Program-made: the position numbers and the translations under genes
DNA from: an uncultured Bacillota bacterium
GTDB lineage: Bacteria > Bacillota > Clostridia > Peptostreptococcales > Anaerovoracaceae
Assembly (NCBI GenBank): GCA_927441425.1
Contig: CAKMKG010000023.1
Location: 62,001-126,000, forward strand
DNA: 64,000 nucleotides
Direction: 5' to 3'
The notes under the pieces: model-generated
Databases searched by the model: none
Told to the model about the DNA's origin: nothing
Seen by the model: the letters and a program-made list of their open reading frames with translations, nothing else
Shown: positions 1 to 8,794 of the stretch, one piece after another
How positions within the stretch are numbered: the stretch's first letter is position 1
Layout: each line of letters begins with the position of its first letter

Positions 1-140
1 ATATGTAAAAACGGCTATTTTTTAAGACTTTTATGTTGAAAAAATGTACAAACTCGTTCTTGCGTTATCATTTATGATAATCAATTGTCAAAAATGAATA
101 AGGGAAGAGGATTAATTTATAGAATTTCAAAAATACTATA

Positions 141-171
141 TTGACATTGACGTTACGTTAAGGTTTATGAT
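141..171 (+). promoter_or_regulatory. MerR-type promoter with 19-bp spacer and operator dyad
   Basis: TTGACA (141-146) and TATGAT (166-171) are separated by 19 bp, the over-long spacer typical of promoters untwisted by MerR-family activators. A quasi-palindrome with arms TTGACGT and ACGTTAA fills 147-161 inside the spacer. It lies immediately upstream of a MerR-family gene, so autoregulation is likely. The -10 covers an in-frame upstream ATG (167), which therefore cannot be the translation start. Confidence 0.8.
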
Positions 172-193
172 GAATTTATCAGGAGGCGATGAT

Positions 194-955
194 ATGGAAT
201 ATACAATTCAAAAGCTTAGTCAATTAGCAGGTGTCAGTACGAGAACGCTGCGTTATTATGATGAGATTGGAATTCTTAAGCCGGCAAGAATCAATTCATC
301 AGGATATCGGATCTATGGTCAAAAGGAAATTGATCTATTACAGCAGTTACTATACTACAGGGCACTTGAAGTCGATCTGGACACGATAAAAAACATCATA
401 ACCGCACCGGGTTTCAATGGTATTCTAGCACTAAACGAGCATCATGACAAGCTTCTCGAAAAAAGAAAACAGCTGGATCGATTGATAGCCAATGTTGAGA
501 AGACCATCGCATCGGCAGAGGGGAGAAGTACGATGAGTAATCAGGAAAAATTTGAAGGTTTTAAAAAAGAAATTGTGGAAGACAATGAAAAAAAATACGG
601 AGAGGAGGTCAGATCGAAGTACGGCAATGATGCTGTAAACAAATCAAATCAGAAGGTTTTGGATATGACACCGGAAGAATTCAAAAAAGCAGATAATCTG
701 TCAAAAGAAATCAAGGAAACCCTGGCCAAAGCATTTCAAAGAGGGGATCCGTCAAGTGAATTGGCACAACGAGCAGTTGATCTTCATCGCCAGTGGCTTT
801 GCCAGTTCTGGGATGGATATTCCAAGGAGGCCCACGCGGGACTGGGCAATATGTATGTTGCTGACGAACGCTTTAAAGCTTATTATGATGATGATCAGCC
901 CGGTACTGCAGAGTTTCTCAAGGATGCGATTCTGATCTATACCGGAGAGAAGTAA
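194..955 (+). CDS. MerR-family regulator with TipAS-like effector domain
   Basis: 253-residue transcription factor. Residues 1-70 are a MerR winged helix (QKLSQLAGVSTRTLRYYDEIG), followed by a dimerisation coiled coil (about 75-110). A C-terminal antibiotic-recognition (TipAS) domain follows, with its usual tryptophan- and aromatic-rich helices (HRQWLCQFWDGYS). Family members (TipA, Mta, SkgA) bind drugs or amphipathic ligands and activate their own and efflux genes. The start at 194 is chosen because AGGAGG (181-186) lies 7 nt upstream and the in-frame ATG at 167 sits in the -10 element. No efflux gene is adjacent, so the target other than itself is unknown. Confidence 0.9.
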   Translation: MEYTIQKLSQLAGVSTRTLRYYDEIGILKPARINSSGYRIYGQKEIDLLQQLLYYRALEVDLDTIKNIITAPGFNGILALNEHHDKLLEKRKQLDRLIANVEKTIASAEGRSTMSNQEKFEGFKKEIVEDNEKKYGEEVRSKYGNDAVNKSNQKVLDMTPEEFKKADNLSKEIKETLAKAFQRGDPSSELAQRAVDLHRQWLCQFWDGYSKEAHAGLGNMYVADERFKAYYDDDQPGTAEFLKDAILIYTGEK

Positions 956-996
956 AAGTCGCTATACAAATTAAAGATATAAAATTATAAATTTGA

Positions 997-1025
997 GAAT
1001 AGGCATCCGTAGCAGATGCCTATTC
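997..1025. terminator. Hairpin between convergent genes
   Basis: Perfect 11-bp inverted repeat (GAATAGGCATC / GATGCCTATTC, 7-nt loop) between the MerR gene and the convergent CoA-binding gene. T-rich flanks are modest; the better one is on the minus strand. Confidence 0.65.
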
Positions 1026-1050
1026 CATATATTTGATGTATTTCGTGATT

Positions 1051-1452
1051 TTATCTGAGTCGTACGGCGGCCATGGCGCAGGCGCCTTCGTGAACGACCT
1101 GAAAGCCTTTCTTCTCCGCAAACGCTACGATTTCTTTATCATACGTACCGGGTTGCAGCCAAATATAAGGGAACTCTTCCGGATTCATTTCCTCAAGACT
1201 TTTCAAAGTTACTGCAGGCGGAATAACAAAATCCACACAGTCAGGCTTCTGGGGGAGATCCTCCAAACAGGCATAGCACTTGGTTCCGTCTTCCATCTCA
1301 GTATAATTCGGATTGACGGCGTAGGTTTCATATCCGTGGGTACGGAGTGTGTGGAAAATCCGGTTCGCGGTTTTTTCCGTATTCGGAGTGGCGCCGATCA
1401 CTGCCCAAACTTTTTTCTCAAGCATGTCATTCATCTTTTTATCGTTTTCCAT
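1051..1452 (-). CDS. CoA-binding (YccU-like) protein
   Basis: 133-residue protein of the small CoA-binding Rossmann family (YccU type). It carries the glycine motif VWAVIGATPNTEKTANRI near the N terminus, then VNPNY and the C-terminal VVHEGACAMAAVRLR. The family resembles the nucleotide-binding domain of succinyl-CoA synthetase alpha subunit; its physiological role is unknown. The start at 1452 is chosen for an AAGGAGA ribosome site 6 nt upstream; a longer in-frame extension to 1530 lacks one. It is transcribed alone, convergent with the MerR gene. Confidence 0.85.
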   Translation of the reverse strand: MENDKKMNDMLEKKVWAVIGATPNTEKTANRIFHTLRTHGYETYAVNPNYTEMEDGTKCYACLEDLPQKPDCVDFVIPPAVTLKSLEEMNPEEFPYIWLQPGTYDKEIVAFAEKKGFQVVHEGACAMAAVRLR

Positions 1453-1716
1453 GGTAAATCTCCTTTTCTTCATTACAAAAGCATCATAAAATATAGTTTC
1501 CCATTTTTCAAGAATTGAAACGAAAATCACGTAATGATTCAGCCTGAAATAGTGTTCTTCTATTGCGGTTCACAGGCGGGTGTGCTATGATGATACAAAA
1601 TTAAAAGGTCAGTGAAAGTTTTAAAGCTGAGGATCCTGTTAATGCTATGCATTTTCAGCGATATGTGATAGAATAAATCTATTGCTATAGAAAATATTTA
1701 TGGTGGAGGAAGAAAG

Positions 1717-1980
1717 ATGAGAGCAGTTATTACCGTGATCGGTAGAGATATGATAGGAATCCTTGCAAAGGTGAGCACAACTTGTGCCGAGGCAAATGCA
1801 AATGTAATTGAGGTAACACAGTCCGTGCTTCAGGAGTTTTTTGCAATGGTAATGCTGATCGATATAGAAAAAATGAATTGTGAACTGGGAGAGCTTCAGG
1901 AAAGTCTGAAGAGTAACGTGTCTGGAATGACGATCCATGTCATGCATGAGGATATTTTTAATTCCATGCATCGGATTTAA
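1717..1980 (+). CDS. ACT-domain protein (UPF0237 family)
   Basis: 87-residue stand-alone ACT domain, the usual length for UPF0237. The N-terminal strand and turn VITVIGRDMIGILAKVSTTCAEANANV form the small-molecule-binding surface of ACT domains, which usually bind amino acids. A GGAGG site lies just upstream. It is followed after 38 bp by the DUF711 gene, a pairing common in Firmicutes that suggests the ACT protein senses a ligand for, or regulates, its partner. The ligand is unknown. Confidence 0.9.
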   Translation: MRAVITVIGRDMIGILAKVSTTCAEANANVIEVTQSVLQEFFAMVMLIDIEKMNCELGELQESLKSNVSGMTIHVMHEDIFNSMHRI

Positions 1981-2018
1981 TCCACGCGAAACCGCATATA
2001 GAAACTTGGAGGTAAGGT

Positions 2019-3377
2019 ATGCTTAATATGACCGATATCATGGAGACCATCACCATGATACAGGATGAAAATCTAGATATAAGAACGATAACGATGGGAA
2101 TCTCCTTATTGGACTGTTGTGACAGCGATATTGACCGTTCCTGTGAAAAGGTGTACGAGAAAATTCATCGCTGCGCGAAGGATCTGGTTAAGACCGGGTG
2201 TGACATCGAGCAGAAATATGGAATTCCGATTATCAATAAAAGAATCTCCGTGACTCCCATTGCCATGTTGGTAGGAGCCTCCGGAGGCGATCCGGTGAAA
2301 TATGCCCTTACCCTTGATCGGGTAGCCCGAGCGGTAGGGGTTAATTTTGTCGGCGGTTTTTCAGCACTTGTTCATAAGGGTTTTTCCCCGGGAGACAAGG
2401 AATTGATTGAGTCGATTCCGAGGGCATTGGCTAGTACCGAATATGTTTGCTCCTCAGTAAATATCGGTTCCACAAAATCGGGAATCAATATGGATGCAGT
2501 GAGAACGATGGGAAAGGTTGTTCGTGAGGCCGCAGAGCTTACGGCTGACAAACAGTGTATCGGAGCAGCAAAGCTGGTGGTATTCTGCAATGCGCCGGAG
2601 GATAATCCATTTATGGCGGGGGCTTTTCACGGACCCGGAGAACCGGATTGCGTGATCAATGTTGGGGTATCAGGCCCCGGCGTGGTTCGTGCAGCCTTGG
2701 CGAAAGCAAGCGATGACTGCGATCTTACAGAGGTTGCAGATATAATAAAAAAGATCGCGTTTAAAATTACTCGTATGGGACAGCTGGTGGGCAGTGAAGC
2801 TTCAAAACGTCTAGGGGTTCCTTTTGGTATCGTAGATCTTTCTCTTGCGCCAACTCCAGCCATCGGCGATTCGGTTGCGCATATATTGGAAGAAATTGGG
2901 TTGGAAATGTGTGGAGCCCATGGTACGACTGCTGCCCTTGCCATGCTCAACGATGCGGTGAAAAAAGGAGGCGTGATGGCCTCTTCCAACGTAGGCGGAT
3001 TGTCAGGTGCATTTATTCCGGTGACGGAGGATGCGGGAATGATTGAGGCGGCACGATGTGGTGCGCTTACGATTGAAAAGCTGGAGGCGATGACTGCAGT
3101 ATGCTCCGTAGGCCTTGATATGATCGTCATTCCGGGAGATACACCTGCTGAGATCATATCGGCCATTATTGCAGACGAAGCCGCGATTGGTATGGTCAAC
3201 TCGAAAACAACAGCGGTCAGAGTAATCCCCGCCATCGGTAAGGATGAGGGAGAGGAATTGGAATTCGGCGGACTGCTTGGAAACGGTCCGGTGATGAAAA
3301 TTAACAGGAAATCGCCGGCCAAGATGATCCAAAGAGGGGGAAGAATTCCTGCTCCACTGCAGAGCCTGAAAAACTAA
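2019..3377 (+). CDS. DUF711 / UPF0210 (PFL-like fold) family protein
   Basis: 452 residues, full length for UPF0210. Typical stretches include [54 protein letters not shown] and [21 protein letters not shown]. The fold resembles pyruvate formate-lyase, but I see no glycyl-radical motif and the biochemical function is not established. It follows the ACT-domain gene and has a GGAGG site 6 nt before the ATG. Its stop lies 1 bp from the stop of the convergent radical SAM gene. Confidence 0.9.
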   Translation: MLNMTDIMETITMIQDENLDIRTITMGISLLDCCDSDIDRSCEKVYEKIHRCAKDLVKTGCDIEQKYGIPIINKRISVTPIAMLVGASGGDPVKYALTLDRVARAVGVNFVGGFSALVHKGFSPGDKELIESIPRALASTEYVCSSVNIGSTKSGINMDAVRTMGKVVREAAELTADKQCIGAAKLVVFCNAPEDNPFMAGAFHGPGEPDCVINVGVSGPGVVRAALAKASDDCDLTEVADIIKKIAFKITRMGQLVGSEASKRLGVPFGIVDLSLAPTPAIGDSVAHILEEIGLEMCGAHGTTAALAMLNDAVKKGGVMASSNVGGLSGAFIPVTEDAGMIEAARCGALTIEKLEAMTAVCSVGLDMIVIPGDTPAEIISAIIADEAAIGMVNSKTTAVRVIPAIGKDEGEELEFGGLLGNGPVMKINRKSPAKMIQRGGRIPAPLQSLKN

Positions 3378-3378
3378 T

Positions 3379-4428
3379 CTATTCCATGTTTCGCCTTCCG
3401 CCGCTGGTGGCAGCGCATGTCATGAAATATCTATTATTCGGTAGACTTGAATCCACATGAAAGGTAAAACGGACATGTGGATATTTTTTTTCAAAATAAG
3501 TGCGGTTTGACTTTCGGTTTCCGACCATATTGGAGAAGGAAATGCCATTGCTGGAGAAAACGACTTCAGTTACACCGGGAAGCAGCGGCAGCAGCTGGGC
3601 TTCCATCTGCTCCTTCGCGATTTCAGATTCAACAAGCTGGCGAAACGCAGGGTGATAGCCGCCTGCAATTTCAGCATTTTCCTGGATCAAGTCAGAGCTT
3701 TTCAGTCCGATGCGAATCACGTTGATCCCCGCATTTGCCAGAATCAAATACATATCCTTTGTGGTTCTTATGGATTCCTCCGAGGAAGGGGGGATATAAT
3801 CTCCGCCCAGATACATCTCGTATAAAGCGGTATCCCTTATGATCACGGTGGGATAAAGACGAGCAATGGAAGGTCCGATTTTCACCGCTTCTTTTGCAGA
3901 TTGAACGGATTTTTCATAAGTATCTCCGGGCAGGCCGATCATGAGCTGCAGCCCCAGCTCGAAGTCAAAATCCTGGATCAAACGTGAGGCCTCAAAGACT
4001 GTTTCCCGATCATGTCCTCTGTTGGAAAGGCGGAGAACCTCCTCGTCAAAGGACTGGACACCCAATTCAATGATATCCGCACCGTACCGCTTCAGATTGG
4101 TCAATATCTTATCATCGATATAATCGGGGCGGGTCGAAAGGTGAATTTTCTGGATCAGTCCCCGGTCTTTATAGGCTTTTGCCGCAGCTAGATATTCCTG
4201 CTGCTGCTCAAGAGGAATCCCCGTAAAGCTGCCACCGTAAAATGCGATTTCAACAGTTTCGATTCCACGGCCGGTAAGGGTCTGTAAATACTTTTCTATC
4301 TGTGCAACCATATCTTCCCGGGAAAGGGGTTTCGTTCTGGCTGTGATTTTTTTTTGGTTACAGAATACACAGTCGTTGGGACAGCCCAGGTGGGGTATGA
4401 ATATTGGGATAATGGCATGGGTTTTCAT
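3379..4428 (-). CDS. Radical SAM protein, Elp3-like
   Basis: 349 residues. The [4Fe-4S]/SAM motif is C16-P-N-D-C20-V-F-C23, followed by AFYGGSFTGIP, STRPDYID and ELGVQSFDEEVL, the block order of the Elp3/HemN-like radical SAM superfamily. There is no acetyltransferase domain, so it is a stand-alone Elp3-core homologue often seen in Firmicutes. The C-terminal region about 260-349 carries no motif I recognise. An AGAGGA site precedes the ATG. The substrate is unknown; RNA modification would be a guess from the fold. Confidence 0.85.
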   Translation of the reverse strand: MKTHAIIPIFIPHLGCPNDCVFCNQKKITARTKPLSREDMVAQIEKYLQTLTGRGIETVEIAFYGGSFTGIPLEQQQEYLAAAKAYKDRGLIQKIHLSTRPDYIDDKILTNLKRYGADIIELGVQSFDEEVLRLSNRGHDRETVFEASRLIQDFDFELGLQLMIGLPGDTYEKSVQSAKEAVKIGPSIARLYPTVIIRDTALYEMYLGGDYIPPSSEESIRTTKDMYLILANAGINVIRIGLKSSDLIQENAEIAGGYHPAFRQLVESEIAKEQMEAQLLPLLPGVTEVVFSSNGISFSNMVGNRKSNRTYFEKKYPHVRFTFHVDSSLPNNRYFMTCAATSGGRRNME

Positions 4429-4490
4429 AAAAAATCCTCTTTCTGGTCGGTTGTCCGGTAGTCTGCTGCACTGAAAACCCCTTCCGGCCG

Positions 4491-5246
4491 TTATAGTTGA
4501 ATGATGGATCCGATATCCTCAAGAGGATATTCCTTAAAAAAGGTAACCTGCAATCCTCTTTGCCGGATGAACTCTATTATTCTATCGCAATCCGGATGGG
4601 CAGAGAGGTTTCCGTTGAAGATGACTTCATCGCCTACTCTGCCGGATGCACCGCCAAGAAAGCCGTAGGGAAAGCCCGTCAGATGAACATGGCCCTGGGT
4701 AATCAGAAGAATCTCAAGGTTATTTTTATTCAGCGCTGCGGCCAGTCCCGGATCCGAGGTGATGGCGGAGTGATCATTGATCACAACCAGATTGCATTTC
4801 GTATAGCCTTGCTTGACAAGAATCTGCTTCAAACCAAATTCCTTGGCTTTATTCAGAATAACGGGATCCGTATGATTCAAGTTGTGAATCAAATAATTAC
4901 CCACCTGCGCTGCGTTATAGCTCACGTTCATCGGATAGGAAGGGCCTAAATCTGAGGCGCCCATAGAATATTTTATCCCGCTGCGCAGCAGCTCCTCCTG
5001 TATCATCGGCAGTTGCGCAGGAGCAACAACGAGCTCACTGCATATCTTGCACAAATAAATATCCCCGTGAGAAGAAATGGCATCATAAACTGCTTCACTT
5101 TTCTTGATCTCGATCAGTGTATACCCTTGGCTTCTCAGGTTTTTTTTCAATATCTTATTCGCATGTTCAGACAAACAAATCACATTCATAGAATGTATTA
5201 TAACGCATAAGTTGAAAATTTTCGACTGTAGAAAAGTTTCTTGCAT
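4491..5246 (-). CDS. DUF6873 family protein (GME-like fold)
   Basis: 251 residues resembling the DUF6873 family, placed with the guanidino-group-modifying-enzyme (GME) fold. Recognisable parts are ICSELVVAPAQLP, LGPSYPMNVSYNAAQVGNYLIHN, VKQGYTKCNLVVINDHSAITSD and FLGGASGRVGDEVIFNGNLSAHPDC. Function is unknown. The start is uncertain: ATG 5246 gives the full frame but has a poor ribosome site, while an internal ATG at 5189 begins the conserved part (MNVICLSEHA). It is divergent from ung. Confidence 0.75.
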   Translation of the reverse strand: MQETFLQSKIFNLCVIIHSMNVICLSEHANKILKKNLRSQGYTLIEIKKSEAVYDAISSHGDIYLCKICSELVVAPAQLPMIQEELLRSGIKYSMGASDLGPSYPMNVSYNAAQVGNYLIHNLNHTDPVILNKAKEFGLKQILVKQGYTKCNLVVINDHSAITSDPGLAAALNKNNLEILLITQGHVHLTGFPYGFLGGASGRVGDEVIFNGNLSAHPDCDRIIEFIRQRGLQVTFFKEYPLEDIGSIIQL

Positions 5247-5263
5247 TGTTTTCTTATCATTTT

Positions 5264-5272
5264 TGTTATACT
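5264..5272 (+). promoter_or_regulatory. Extended -10 promoter element upstream of ung
   Basis: TGT-TATACT matches an extended -10 (TGnTATAAT-like), about 37 bp before the ung ATG. The -35 region is poorly defined. Confidence 0.45.
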
Positions 5273-5308
5273 ATTTATTCATACTTATGAAATTGGAGCA
5301 GGCATGTT

Positions 5309-5977
5309 ATGGTAACGATCGGAAATGACTGGGATCACATCCTGAGTGGAGAATTTGAAAAAGAATATTACGGCATACTCAGAAGTTTTTTAATCGACGA
5401 GTATAAGACGCAGATCGTTTTCCCGTCAAAGCATGATATCTTTCATGCATTAAAATGTACGTCATATCAGGAGGTTAAGGCGGTCATACTGGGACAGGAT
5501 CCCTACCATGAACCCAATCAGGCACATGGGCTATGCTTTTCCGTGAAGAAGGGCGTTCAGAAGCCTCCTTCTCTTGTTAATATATTCAAAGAGCTGAAAA
5601 GTGATCTGGGCATCATGCCGCCGGAACATGGCTGTCTTGAGGACTGGGCAAAGCAAGGCGTCTTGCTGCTAAATACGGTGCTCACGGTTCGGCTCGGACA
5701 GGCAAACTCCCATAAGGGAAAAGGATGGGAGATCTTTACGGACCGAGTGATCGAGCTTCTGAATCAGCGGGAAAAACCAATTGTGTTTCTGCTGTGGGGA
5801 GCGAATGCAAAGTCAAAAACGCAACTGATTACCAATAAAAACCATCTCATACTAACAGCGCCCCACCCAAGCCCGCTTTCTGCGCACAATGGATTTTGGG
5901 GTAGCAGACATTTTTCGAAAACCAACGAGTTTTTGTCTCAATATGGAGAAAAAATTGAGTGGAAAATTGAATCATAA
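5309..5977 (+). CDS. ung: Uracil-DNA glycosylase, family 1
   Basis: Removes uracil from DNA as the first step of base-excision repair. 222 residues, normal for Ung. The water-activating loop GQDPYH has its aspartate at residue 64, the [10 protein letters not shown] uracil pocket follows, and the minor-groove intercalation loop HPSPLSA begins at H186. Catalytic Asp and His are both intact. It is probably transcribed as a single gene from the extended -10 upstream. Confidence 0.97.
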   Translation: MVTIGNDWDHILSGEFEKEYYGILRSFLIDEYKTQIVFPSKHDIFHALKCTSYQEVKAVILGQDPYHEPNQAHGLCFSVKKGVQKPPSLVNIFKELKSDLGIMPPEHGCLEDWAKQGVLLLNTVLTVRLGQANSHKGKGWEIFTDRVIELLNQREKPIVFLLWGANAKSKTQLITNKNHLILTAPHPSPLSAHNGFWGSRHFSKTNEFLSQYGEKIEWKIES

Positions 5978-6015
5978 ATATATCATAGGGGAATGGGAAA
6001 GGAGCATAAGATTTT

Positions 6016-6102
6016 ATGGCAATGAGTTTTGGACTAATTGTGATCGCCGGTGTGCTGATTGTGATTGTGATCGGCGTGGTACTGGCACTGGCCAACCGAT
6101 AA
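6016..6102 (+). CDS. 28-residue single-pass membrane microprotein
   Basis: Short frame preceded by an AAAGGAG ribosome site. It encodes MAMSFG, then an unbroken hydrophobic stretch of valine, isoleucine, leucine, alanine and glycine ending ALANR, so almost the whole product is one membrane helix. It lies 38 bp after ung and 56 bp before lemA, which has its own ribosome site. I recognise no family. Co-transcription with lemA-DUF2207, also membrane proteins, makes an accessory role possible. Confidence 0.55.
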   Translation: MAMSFGLIVIAGVLIVIVIGVVLALANR

Positions 6103-6158
6103 AGCAGGATATCGGTGCACTTTATTCAACTGCAAATTAAATTAAGGAGGGAATAAAA

Positions 6159-6725
6159 ATGGGAACAGGAATGGTTATTTTTTTAATCATTATAGCAATG
6201 ATTGCCATCGGCGCAATCTGGGTGATTGCAGCGTATAATGGATTTATTCGTTTACGCAATATGGTGGAGGAAGCCTTTGCTACGATGGATGTCTATCTGA
6301 AGAAAAGGTATGATTTAATCCCAAATCTGGTTGAGACAGTAAAAGGCTATGCAGCTCATGAAAAGACAACACTGGAAAATGTCGTACAGGCCAGAAACAT
6401 GGCAGCGGGCGCAAAAACCATCGAAGACAAAATTCAGGGTGAGAATATGCTGCAGGGGACATTGCGCAGCCTATTTGCCGTTGCGGAGGCATATCCTGAT
6501 TTAAAAGCGAATCAAAATTTTCTTGATTTACAGTCACAGCTTCAAAGAATAGAGGATGAGATTGCGAATTCAAGAAAATACTATAATGCGATTGTGAAGG
6601 AATTCAACACGAAAACGGAATCCTTCCCAAGCAATATCATTGCGGGGATATTCAACTTTACGCGTAAAACCATGTTTGAAGTGAATGACGAGACCGAAAG
6701 AGAAGCGGTTAAAGTTCAATTTTGA
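6159..6725 (+). CDS. lemA: LemA family protein
   Basis: 188 residues, standard length. One N-terminal membrane helix (residues 4-26) is followed by the conserved helical domain: NGFIRLRNMVEEAFATMDVYLKKRYDLIPNLVETVKGYAAHE, and later NSRKYYNAIVKEFNTKTESFPSNIIA. LemA proteins are membrane-anchored helical bundles of uncertain role, frequently paired with DUF2207 or TPM proteins, as here. An AAGGAGG site precedes the ATG. Confidence 0.95.
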   Translation: MGTGMVIFLIIIAMIAIGAIWVIAAYNGFIRLRNMVEEAFATMDVYLKKRYDLIPNLVETVKGYAAHEKTTLENVVQARNMAAGAKTIEDKIQGENMLQGTLRSLFAVAEAYPDLKANQNFLDLQSQLQRIEDEIANSRKYYNAIVKEFNTKTESFPSNIIAGIFNFTRKTMFEVNDETEREAVKVQF

Positions 6726-6735
6726 CAAAAAACAA

Positions 6736-6767
6736 CGGAACGGCTTACAGTCGTTCCGAATTTTTTA
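6736..6767 (+). terminator. Intrinsic terminator between lemA and the DUF2207 gene
   Basis: A 7-bp stem (CGGAACG / CGTTCCG, 9-nt loop) is followed by AATTTTTT. Because the next gene starts only 19 bp later on the same strand, partial termination would lower DUF2207 expression relative to lemA. Confidence 0.75.
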
Positions 6768-6785
6768 TGAAAGAGTGTGGATAAG

Positions 6786-8681
6786 ATGAAGTGGGTAAAA
6801 ATGATCGCCATCGCTTTTAGCGTGATGGTTTTGTTTGGGCTGAACATCACTATTGCCGATGCAGAATCCTATGTGACAAAAAATTATGATGTGCAGTTGG
6901 ATTTATACGAAAATAATTCCTTTGTAGTGACAGAAAATATCAAGGTGGAGTTCACGGAAGCCCGTCATGGGCTGTATCGATATATCCCGTATACGGGAAC
7001 AACGACAAAGCAGGTTGCAGGAAAAACGGTTCTGGAAAAATATCGGATGAAAATTTCCGAGGTCCAAGTAGAGGGGTATCACTACGAGACATATAAAGAA
7101 AACGGGAATCTTGTCATTCAGATCGGTAGTGAGGATATCTTTGTCGAGGGACCTCAAGAATATCGCATCCGTTATCGATGTGCTCTTTATGATGACGATA
7201 ATGAAGTCTTTGACAGCCTGTACTGGAACATTCTGCCCAATCAATGGCCGACTCCCATTGAAGCATCTTCCATGATTGTTAGGATGCCGAAGGAGTTTGA
7301 TCCGGCCATGGCTGAATTTATAGCTGGAGCCTACGGACAGGCGGATATGGAAACGGTCCGTTGGGCTGCTGACGGCATGACAATGAATGCAAAGACAACG
7401 CGGATTCTAAATACCGGAGAAGGGGTTACCTTGAATGTCATTCTTCCGGAAGGCTACTTTGTAGGGGAGATGTCAACAACCTGGATGAAGTGGCTTATGA
7501 TGCTGCTCATCATCGTTGCGCCCCTACTTAGCATACTGCTTTGGTTCCTCTTCGGCAGAGACCCGAGAATGGTGCGGACTGTGGAGTTCTATCCTCCGGA
7601 GGGAGTCAACCCGGCGGAGCTGGGCTATATCATCGACGGGGCTGTAGACAGCAAGGATATCGTTTCTCTGATCCTATACTGGGCAAACAGCGGATACCTG
7701 ACCATCAAGGATGAGGGAGACGATCAATTTACTCTCGTTAAAAAGCGTGATCTTCCGGCATCCGTAAAAACGTATGAATACACCATGTTCCAAGGTTTGT
7801 TTGATAACCGTGAGCAGGTGGCCCTGGAAGATCTGAAAGAAGATTTCTACGGAACCTTTGAAGCGACGAAGGGTCAGCTAAAGGCAAACTTTACCATGAA
7901 GAGGGAAAACCGTATTTTCACACAAAGTTCCATGGGAGCCAGGGCACTGGGTGTACTGCTGATGATCCTACCGTTGTTTTCCTTGTTGCTCTTTGGTGCA
8001 TTCCTGAATAAATCCGATGATATGTGGGTCATGGCTGCAATTCCGATCATTCTTTTCGCAATCATCGGCTTTGGCGTGTTTATTACCGCATATGATAGAA
8101 AAGAGAGCCTTTCAAAGGCAAAGATTGCAGGCCTGAATCTCCTGGGAATCATAACACTGGCTCTCTCAGCTTTGGGAACACTGCTTTTTAGCTATATCGT
8201 CCTGGAAAATGTATTGATTGGTTTGGCTGTCGTCCTTGCCGCTGATATATCCCTGATCTTTACCATGCGTATGAAGCAGAGAACGAAAAAAAGCAGTCAG
8301 CAGCTTGGCAAAATATTGGGCTTCAAGGAGTTCATCCGGACAGCGGAATTGGATCGGATCAAACGGCTTGTTGACGAAACCCCGAACTACTTTTACAATG
8401 TGCTTCCCTATGCCTATGTATTTGGACTGACGGATAAGTGGGCCAAGAAATTTGAAGGAATCGCAGTGGAACCCCCGAACTGGTACTCCTCGGGGTATGG
8501 CGGCAGCATGTTCAACACATGGATCTTTATGAATTCCTTCCATCACTATACCAACGCGATGCAGCAGAATATTACAGTACCTCCCGCACCGTCCGGTGGC
8601 GGTGGCGGTGGTGGAGGCTTCTCAGGCGGAGGCGGCTTTTCCGGCGGCGGAATGGGCGGCGGCGGCGGCGGAAGCTGGTAA
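6786..8681 (+). CDS. DUF2207 membrane protein with glycine-rich tail
   Basis: About 631 residues. A signal peptide (MKWVKMIAIAFSVMVLFG...ADA) precedes an extracytoplasmic beta-rich DUF2207 domain (ENNSFVVTENIKVEF, RHGLYRYIP). A membrane helix lies near 235-260, a cytoplasmic segment follows, then three or four helices at about 385-490. A soluble segment ends in a glycine/serine run closing GGSW. The tail is low-complexity (long GGC/GGA runs at 8590-8680) and typical of LemA-associated DUF2207 proteins. ATG 6786 is preferred over GTG 6777 because the AAAGAG site is too close to the latter. Function unknown; a LemA partner by context. Confidence 0.88.
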   Translation: MKWVKMIAIAFSVMVLFGLNITIADAESYVTKNYDVQLDLYENNSFVVTENIKVEFTEARHGLYRYIPYTGTTTKQVAGKTVLEKYRMKISEVQVEGYHYETYKENGNLVIQIGSEDIFVEGPQEYRIRYRCALYDDDNEVFDSLYWNILPNQWPTPIEASSMIVRMPKEFDPAMAEFIAGAYGQADMETVRWAADGMTMNAKTTRILNTGEGVTLNVILPEGYFVGEMSTTWMKWLMMLLIIVAPLLSILLWFLFGRDPRMVRTVEFYPPEGVNPAELGYIIDGAVDSKDIVSLILYWANSGYLTIKDEGDDQFTLVKKRDLPASVKTYEYTMFQGLFDNREQVALEDLKEDFYGTFEATKGQLKANFTMKRENRIFTQSSMGARALGVLLMILPLFSLLLFGAFLNKSDDMWVMAAIPIILFAIIGFGVFITAYDRKESLSKAKIAGLNLLGIITLALSALGTLLFSYIVLENVLIGLAVVLAADISLIFTMRMKQRTKKSSQQLGKILGFKEFIRTAELDRIKRLVDETPNYFYNVLPYAYVFGLTDKWAKKFEGIAVEPPNWYSSGYGGSMFNTWIFMNSFHHYTNAMQQNITVPPAPSGGGGGGGGFSGGGGFSGGGMGGGGGGSW

Positions 8682-8704
8682 TGAATCGTTAATAAAAATG
8701 CAAC

Positions 8705-8750
8705 AGGGCCTGCCGAGGACATTCTCATGAGAATGTCTTCGGCAGGCCCT
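8705..8750. terminator. Long bidirectional hairpin terminator
   Basis: Two 23-nt arms are complementary except for one G-U-type mismatch, with essentially no loop. They lie between the convergent DUF2207 and helical-repeat genes. The T tract is short on the plus side (TTTCACTATT). Confidence 0.75.
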
Positions 8751-8794
8751 TTCACTATTGGACATCGCGAAAGCCACACAGTGAACCGATTTGT

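Noticed and set aside
1033-1518. 161-codon plus-strand frame opposite the CoA-binding gene
   Set aside because: The minus strand encodes a recognisable family with a good ribosome site; this frame has none.
6777-6785. GTG start for the DUF2207 protein
   Set aside because: Only 1 nt separates it from the purine-rich site; ATG 6786 gives normal spacing and a standard signal peptide.
8590-8680. GGC/GGA-rich repeat as a possible recombination or phase-variation tract
   Set aside because: It is the coding sequence of the glycine-rich tail usual in DUF2207 proteins; no out-of-frame homopolymer is present.
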